From Streptomyces sp. SLBN-118 (GTDB taxonomy: Bacteria; Actinomycetota; Actinomycetes; Streptomycetales; Streptomycetaceae), in the NCBI RefSeq assembly GCF_006715635.1, contig NZ_VFNP01000001.1:1302001-1366000 (forward strand): a stretch of DNA of 64,000 nucleotides, given 5' to 3'. The position numbers and the translations under genes were made by a program. The notes under the pieces were generated by a model that had not been told where the DNA came from, did no database searches, and saw only the letters and a program-made list of their open reading frames with translations. Below are positions 59,459-64,000 of this stretch, piece after piece (within the stretch, counting starts at the first letter, position 1; every line of letters starts with the position of its first letter).

Positions 59459-61798
59459 TCAGCAGTCGTGCTGCTTGGCGGCCCAGGCCGCGAGTTGTGC
59501 GCGTGAAGCGAGGCCGAGCTTGCCCAGGATGCGCATCACGTGGCCCTCGGCGGTGCGCGTGGAGATCACCAGTCGGGCGGCGACGTCCCTGTTGGTCATG
59601 CCCTGGCTGACCAGTTCGGCAACCTCTCGCTCCCTGACGGTCAGTGACGCCCAGATCGTCTTCCCGTCCGACGGCGGAGGCTCGGCGTCACGCTTCTCGT
59701 CAAGGGCAAAGGCAACGGCCTGCTCCAGGGTGAGCTTCGTGCCGGCCTGGAAAGCGGTTGTGAAACCGTCCTTGCCCAGCTCCTGCCGCAGCAGCACCTC
59801 GCAGGCGTCATGCCCTGGCTTGATGTGTCCCCATCTGGACAGATCGCAACCGGACAACTGCGATACGGCCTGAGCCGCGCCCAGCAAGGTGGCGGACCTG
59901 TCGTACCGGTCCCCTGCTGCGGCACACCAGCCCAGCAGCTCGAGGCTCTGGGCTATGCCCCACCGCCCGCCACACTGCAGCTTCTCACGCATCGACTGGC
60001 GGATCAGCGTGACTGCGCGCCGCATATTTCCGCTGCGGTACTCCTCCAACCCCACCACCCACAGAGCATGGTTGAGGGACCACTTCGCGTCGTGTGTCTC
60101 GCACAGGGACAGGCATCGTTGGGCGTGGGTGCTGGTGGCCGGGTCGTCGAGGTTGAAGCAGACCATGGCCAGCAGGTATGAGGCAGTCGCGACGCTGTCG
60201 GGGTCATCGGCGGCCTGGTGGAGACTGATGGCCTCCTCCAGCAGGCCGGCAGCGGAGGCGAACTTCCCCCGGAACATGGAGATCATCCCGGCCAGGGTCA
60301 CGCGTGCACGGGCCAAGGCCGGTTCATCGCCCAAGTGTTGTACCGTTTCGTGGCTTTCTTCCATCCGCCTGCGAGCGGTGTCCGGGTCGCCTTGCAGCAG
60401 GGCGAGCGTCCCGTCGACGAGCAGCGCTCTCGCTCCGGCCGGGCTGGGGAAGGGAGCCAGGGCGAGGCCCTGGGCGATCCAGTGCCGTGCCTCGCTCAGG
60501 GAGCCGAAGTCGAGCCAGTGGCCAAGCCGGAGGCTCCACAACGAGGCAGCCATCCGCAGCCCTGACTCTGCCCGATCGGGCTTGGACATGCAGAGCTCCA
60601 ACGCGGCGCGCATGTTGGCTTGTTCCGTCTGGAACCACGCCAGCCACGACATCTGGCGGGAGCCGAACCAGTCCGCCTCAGCCAGGTCAGCCTTCTTCCG
60701 GTACCAGTGGAAGTGCCGCTCGACGAGCATGCGTTCCTCACCGCAGTGGGCCAGATGTTCGCGTCCGTACTGGCGGAATGTCGTCGGCAGCCAGTAGCGC
60801 ATCTGCGTGCCGCGCTCCTCGCAGGTGACGATGGACTTGTCCACCAGCGCCGACAGAAGGTCGAGCACGTCGCGTCGTTCGAGGCCCTGCCCGCGGCACA
60901 CTGCTTCGGCCGCCTCCAGGTCGAAGCCGTCGCAGAACACAGACAGGCGTGCCCACAGCAGCCGCTCGGAGGGCGTGCACAGATCGAAGCTCCAGTCGAT
61001 GAGGGCACGCAGTGTGCGCTGCCGCTGGGCAGCGCTCCGCGATCCCTTGGTGAGGAGGTCGAAGCGTTCGTCCATACGCGCGAGGATGCCTTCCACCGAC
61101 AGGGACCTCAGCCGTGCCGCTGCCAGTTCGATAGCCAGCGGGATCCCGTCCAACTGGTGGCAGATCCGGGCGACCGCCAGGGCCTTTTCGGGGGTGAGTA
61201 CGAAGTCCGGGCACACCGAGACAGCCCGTTCTGCGAACAGCGTCACTGCCTCTGAGCGCTCTCCTGCCTGAGGAGGGACATCACTCGGCTCGGGCGCCGA
61301 CAGAGGTGGCACGACCATTGCCTGCTCACCTCCCAGGCCCAGCACCTGGCGGCTGGTCGCCAGCACCCGAAGCCCAGGAGCCGCGGCAAGGAGGGTGCTG
61401 ACCAGCCGGGCGCATGCGTCGAGCAGGTGCTCGCAATTGTCCAGGACCAGAAGCAGCCGTAGGTCCGCCACGTACTCCGCCAGTGAAACTTCCGGCTCAC
61501 GTGCTGACGCATTGCCCAGCCTGAGTTCGTCAGCCACGGCTCGGGCAAGCCGATCACCGTCCTCCAGGCCCGCCAGCTGCACGAGTCGCACCCCGCCGGG
61601 GAAGGAGCGCTGTACTTCCGCGGCGACCCGCAACGCCAGCCGGGTCTTGCCAATGCCGCCCGGGCCGGTCAGCGTCACCAGCCGACTGTGACCCAGCAAC
61701 TTCTTGGCGGCGGCCACCTCTTGGCGGCGGCCGACGAAGCTGGTCACCTGGGCGGGCAGGGCGCCAGCCGCTTGGAAAGAAGCTCCCGGGCTCACCAC
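59459..61798 (-). CDS. NB-ARC/TPR regulator with C-terminal LuxR helix-turn-helix
   Basis: A 779-residue regulator. The ATPase has Walker A GPGGIGKT at 45-52 and Walker B LLLVLDNCEHLLDAC near 118, followed by the ARC region (LDGIPLAIELAAARLRSLSV), TPR-like helices (residues 400-660) and a LuxR helix-turn-helix (LTVREREVAELVSQGMTNRD, about 715-770). Proteins of this form bind ATP and act as large transcription activators. GTG 61798 or the next GTG starts it. It is the only intact large regulator at this end. Confidence 0.9.
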   Translation of the reverse strand: MVSPGASFQAAGALPAQVTSFVGRRQEVAAAKKLLGHSRLVTLTGPGGIGKTRLALRVAAEVQRSFPGGVRLVQLAGLEDGDRLARAVADELRLGNASAREPEVSLAEYVADLRLLLVLDNCEHLLDACARLVSTLLAAAPGLRVLATSRQVLGLGGEQAMVVPPLSAPEPSDVPPQAGERSEAVTLFAERAVSVCPDFVLTPEKALAVARICHQLDGIPLAIELAAARLRSLSVEGILARMDERFDLLTKGSRSAAQRQRTLRALIDWSFDLCTPSERLLWARLSVFCDGFDLEAAEAVCRGQGLERRDVLDLLSALVDKSIVTCEERGTQMRYWLPTTFRQYGREHLAHCGEERMLVERHFHWYRKKADLAEADWFGSRQMSWLAWFQTEQANMRAALELCMSKPDRAESGLRMAASLWSLRLGHWLDFGSLSEARHWIAQGLALAPFPSPAGARALLVDGTLALLQGDPDTARRRMEESHETVQHLGDEPALARARVTLAGMISMFRGKFASAAGLLEEAISLHQAADDPDSVATASYLLAMVCFNLDDPATSTHAQRCLSLCETHDAKWSLNHALWVVGLEEYRSGNMRRAVTLIRQSMREKLQCGGRWGIAQSLELLGWCAAAGDRYDRSATLLGAAQAVSQLSGCDLSRWGHIKPGHDACEVLLRQELGKDGFTTAFQAGTKLTLEQAVAFALDEKRDAEPPPSDGKTIWASLTVREREVAELVSQGMTNRDVAARLVISTRTAEGHVMRILGKLGLASRAQLAAWAAKQHDC

Positions 61799-62162
61799 GA
61801 CGGCTCGCCTCCGGGGAACGGGCGGCCGCGCCGCCCGGCCACAGCCGCCTGCCTCTGTCCGGCCCTCAGGCCGTGCGTGGATGACGGGTACCAGTGCTCA
61901 ATGCGTCCTTGCCCAGCCCCGTCCCCTCGACGTGGCTTGCTCGGTTGGTTGGCCACCTGCGGGCGCGGGCCGCCGCCAGGCACCTGCTCGGGACGGCAGA
62001 GGAGGGGAACGGACAGGCGGACCCGGTCGGTGCCATGATGCCAAGCGCTGTGGCGGTGGGCGATTTCCCGTCCGTCCGCCGGACAACAGCGCGAGCAGGC
62101 CCCAGCGAGCGGGCGGCGACGGGTCGTGCCGAACCTGGTCACGGCAGTGTCTCCGGCAGTGG
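61799..62162. other. Intergenic region, no gene recognised
   Basis: These 364 bases upstream of the NB-ARC regulator show no convincing coding pattern on either strand. The region must hold the regulator promoter and the decayed end of the histidine-kinase remnant. Confidence 0.4.
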
Positions 62163-62640
62163 TCACGGCGGTTTCTCCTCAGCGAGCGTGGCGCCGGGCG
62201 GCCCTCCCCGCCGGGGCCGGTGGGCGGCTTCCAGGAGGCCGGTGAGACCGATGCGTTCGTGCAGATTCCCCCAGCACAGCCTGCGGGCGGTGGTGATCTC
62301 GTGCACCGGTCGCAGTGCGAGTCCGGCCAAGTACCAGCCGAGCCGTACGGCCAGGAGGACCAGCAGGGCGAGCGCGTTGCCTGAAACGGTGAGCGGTTGC
62401 TGCAGCATGGCGTCCTTGAGCCGTGCGGCGGTTTGGGCAACCTCCGGCGGCATCGCCGCCGCCTGCGGCGGTGCCTGGCCTGATGAGGTCACGGTTGCGG
62501 AGGAGCCGGGGGGCTGAGCCCGAGATGTCTGAGAGACGACACCGCTCACGGCAGTGGACACGGTCCGCCCGACTCGCTGTTCGAACGACAGGTGGATGAC
62601 GGCGATCATGTGGCGGTCGAACAAGGTCAGGGCTGATACC
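62163..62640 (-). pseudogene. Sensor histidine-kinase remnant (membrane and HAMP part)
   Basis: The minus-strand frame reads SFEQRVGRTVSTAVSGVV, then a hydrophobic helix and the HAMP-like piece WYLAGLALRPVHEITTARRL followed by NLHERIGLTG, typical of CutS/CseC-type kinases. It ends shortly after, so the His-kinase and ATPase domains are missing. At its N-terminal side it is fused in frame to the decayed LuxR gene. Confidence 0.6.
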
Positions 62641-63210
62641 GCCAGCCCAGCGGCGGTTGTCATCGTGCCGTGTGACAGATCCCCCTTTAGTGCCAGGCGT
62701 GCTTGTGCAGCCACAGAGTCGGCGTCGGCTCCTGATCCGAGGGCGAGGGCGAGGTGTGCGCGGACGGCAACTGCCCCTCGTGGCGGCCACGGGCTCGCTC
62801 AAGCTCGCCACCTCCAGTACGGCAAGGGCTTGGGCGACATGGGGTCGCCTTGCCGGATCGCCCAGGTCGATCAGCAGAGGCTGGACGTACTCGGTGAGAT
62901 GGCTGACCGCGGCTGCTGGGTGACTGCCGGCCTCGGCACGGCCCAACTCCGCGAGCACTACGGCCCGGTCGCCTTCCGGCAGAGGTTCCCGCAGGGCTCG
63001 GCGCAGGTAGCGGACCGCCGCACCGGGTTCGTCGGGCCCCGTGGCCGCGCGGGCGGCGGCGCGCAGTATGCCGAGGACCCACGGCATACCGGTCGGCTCG
63101 GCGGTGAGGAGGTGTCCGGCGGTCTCCTCAGGCGGCGAATCCTGGTCGTGCAGCAGACGGGGGGCCTGAAAGCGCGGGCACGACCGCTCGCTCGGCTCGA
63201 GAACGGTGAT
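62640..63210 (-). pseudogene. Decayed copy of the LuxR-type regulator at 38850-40646
   Basis: The frame from about 63210 reads LLHDQDSPPEETAGHLLTAE, PTGMPWVLGILRAAARAAT and YLRRALREPLPEGDRAVVLA, closely matching the intact gene. An internal segment of about 60 codons is missing at VSHLTEYVQPLLIDLGDP. The frame changes near 62770, after which VAAQARLALKGDLSHGTMTT matches the intact VAAQARRALEGELPRGVMTT. The LuxR DNA-binding domain is lost. Upstream DNA to about 63410 also resembles that before 40646. Confidence 0.75.
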
Positions 63211-64000
63211 GGCGGTTCCCCCTGTACGGAATTGATCACCTTCATCGCCGGCACACGGTCGAGCGTGGGACACGGTCCACCGTCCCCCTGGGTACGGCAA
63301 ACTTGCGCGTCCCTGAGGGCTGGTCCGGCTCTCGTCCACCCTCGCTGCCGTGCTGGGTACTTGGACAGGGCAGAAATACGTATATCGCCACTGCCTCTGC
63401 GGGTACATACCCCCCACTTGAGCCATCGTGGTGGCCACTGCTGCTGTCATGGTGCTCGTGCAGCGGGCGGACCAAGGCTTCGGTCCAGACAGCATGGTCT
63501 TTCGGAACGGGCGTTCTACCCGACGCCGTGGAAGCTCTTCGATGAGCAGTCCCCGGCCGGAGATCGCATCCGCACCTGCCTCCGGGTTCGCCGGGTTGCC
63601 GGCGCCGGCCACCGCCGCGATCGACCACTTCGAGTAAATGTGCTGCCCCATCAGCGTCTTCGGTCCCGGTCGCGTGATGTCGACCCAGGAGGCGAGGGGC
63701 GGGGGGCCGAGAGAGGCCGGGCGGGCCGAGTAGGGAGACATGGCCGGAGCTTTCAGGCTGTGGAAGGAATCCGGTGCCGCCTCAGGTGGCGGGTGACAAG
63801 GTCCCGGACTCGGGGCGGGCCGCGAAGAGGCTTTGTCATGTCTTGTATAGGCTCCCGCCGGAGCCATGTGCAATAGATTCGCCTAAGAAATCTCATAAAA
63901 TCCAGTAACTTGACTCGCACTCTAACGTTCCTTGTGTGACCTAAGGGCTGTCCCGCAATACCCGGCGGATGAGCGCGCGGCGTCAGATGCGGTGCATCGC
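63211..64000. other. Terminal region of the window, no intact gene
   Basis: The first 200 bases resemble the upstream region of the intact LuxR gene (40650-40850). Beyond that I see only long open frames that look like shadows; one minus-strand stretch near 63580 (SGRGLLIEEL) faintly recalls an ATP-binding-protein G box. A minus-strand stop at 63983-63985 may end a gene lying outside the window. Confidence 0.4.

Noticed and set aside
62554..63876. A 440-codon plus-strand frame opposite the LuxR remnant
   Set aside because: It is a shadow of the decayed minus-strand gene and has no recognisable domain.
63979..64000. 18 bases ending in TCAGATGCGGTGCA that match the 3-prime end of the NlpC/P60 gene at about 16418-16435, suggesting a second such gene
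   Set aside because: Only about five codons are inside the window, and a short GC-rich match is weak evidence. A gene end is possible but not supportable.

Overview
The window is high-GC actinobacterial DNA, almost certainly a Streptomyces chromosome. The signs are frequent GTG and TTG starts, tightly overlapping ATGA/GTGA gene junctions, a complete conservon (cvnABCD), XRE/DUF397/ATP-binding orphan regulator clusters, DUF5999 genes, an NsrR/HmpA nitric-oxide module and a rare TTA leucine codon.

Layout. 0-3 kb: small regulatory genes (XRE regulator cut by the window edge, ATP-binding anti-sigma-like protein, MmyB-like regulator). 3.1-7.0 kb: a tight four-gene cassette of XRE regulator, HExxH zincin, DUF6545/MAB_1171c-like membrane protein and FAD oxidoreductase, with a ROK regulator joined to its end. 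7-11.4 kb: xylose use (ROK repressor, xylA, xylB around an inverted-repeat operator). 11.4-14 kb: LysR regulator, cysteine dioxygenase and YeiH-type exporter. 14-20.7 kb: N-formylglutamate amidohydrolase-like protein, methyltransferase and three secreted proteins (NlpC/P60, a small tryptophan-rich protein, a GH5 glycosidase). 21-27.4 kb: a peptide-export locus with a double-glycine precursor, HlyD-like adaptor and two NHLM-type ABC exporters, whose reading frames are broken by single-base indels. 27.4-35 kb: a pterin/pyrimidine-type specialised cluster holding a GTP cyclohydrolase II with Met at the Tyr105 position, a creatininase-family protein, a RibD-type reductase, a flippase-like protein, methyltransferase, glycosyltransferase, a zinc-less PTPS-like T-fold protein, a dehydrogenase and a CDP-alcohol phosphatidyltransferase. 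35-45 kb: XRE/DUF397 pair, long-chain acyl-CoA synthetase, DUF805 protein, an ATPase-less LuxR regulator and the conservon. 45-48 kb: tRNA-Leu(GAG), an IS701 remnant, and nsrR-hmpA with two recognisable NsrR-type sites. 48.4-56 kb: an accessory zone with a 260-bp exact repeat, duplicated DUF5999/resolvase-like modules and nested IS3, IS5, IS630 and ISAs1 remnants. 56-64 kb: MMPL transporter, patatin pseudogene, an NB-ARC/LuxR regulator, and a decayed copy of the 39-kb LuxR gene joined to a histidine-kinase fragment.

The strongest candidates for unusual biology are: (1) the 27-35 kb cluster, in which a FAPy-forming GTP cyclohydrolase II, a putative FAPy deformylase and a RibD-type reductase would rebuild an archaeal-style pyrimidine branch beside a catalytically dead-looking PTPS homologue; (2) the Cys-free double-glycine peptide with its exporter; (3) the XRE-zincin-membrane-flavoenzyme cassette. 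Many single-base frameshifts occur both in IS remnants and in otherwise intact-looking operons, so some may be assembly errors.
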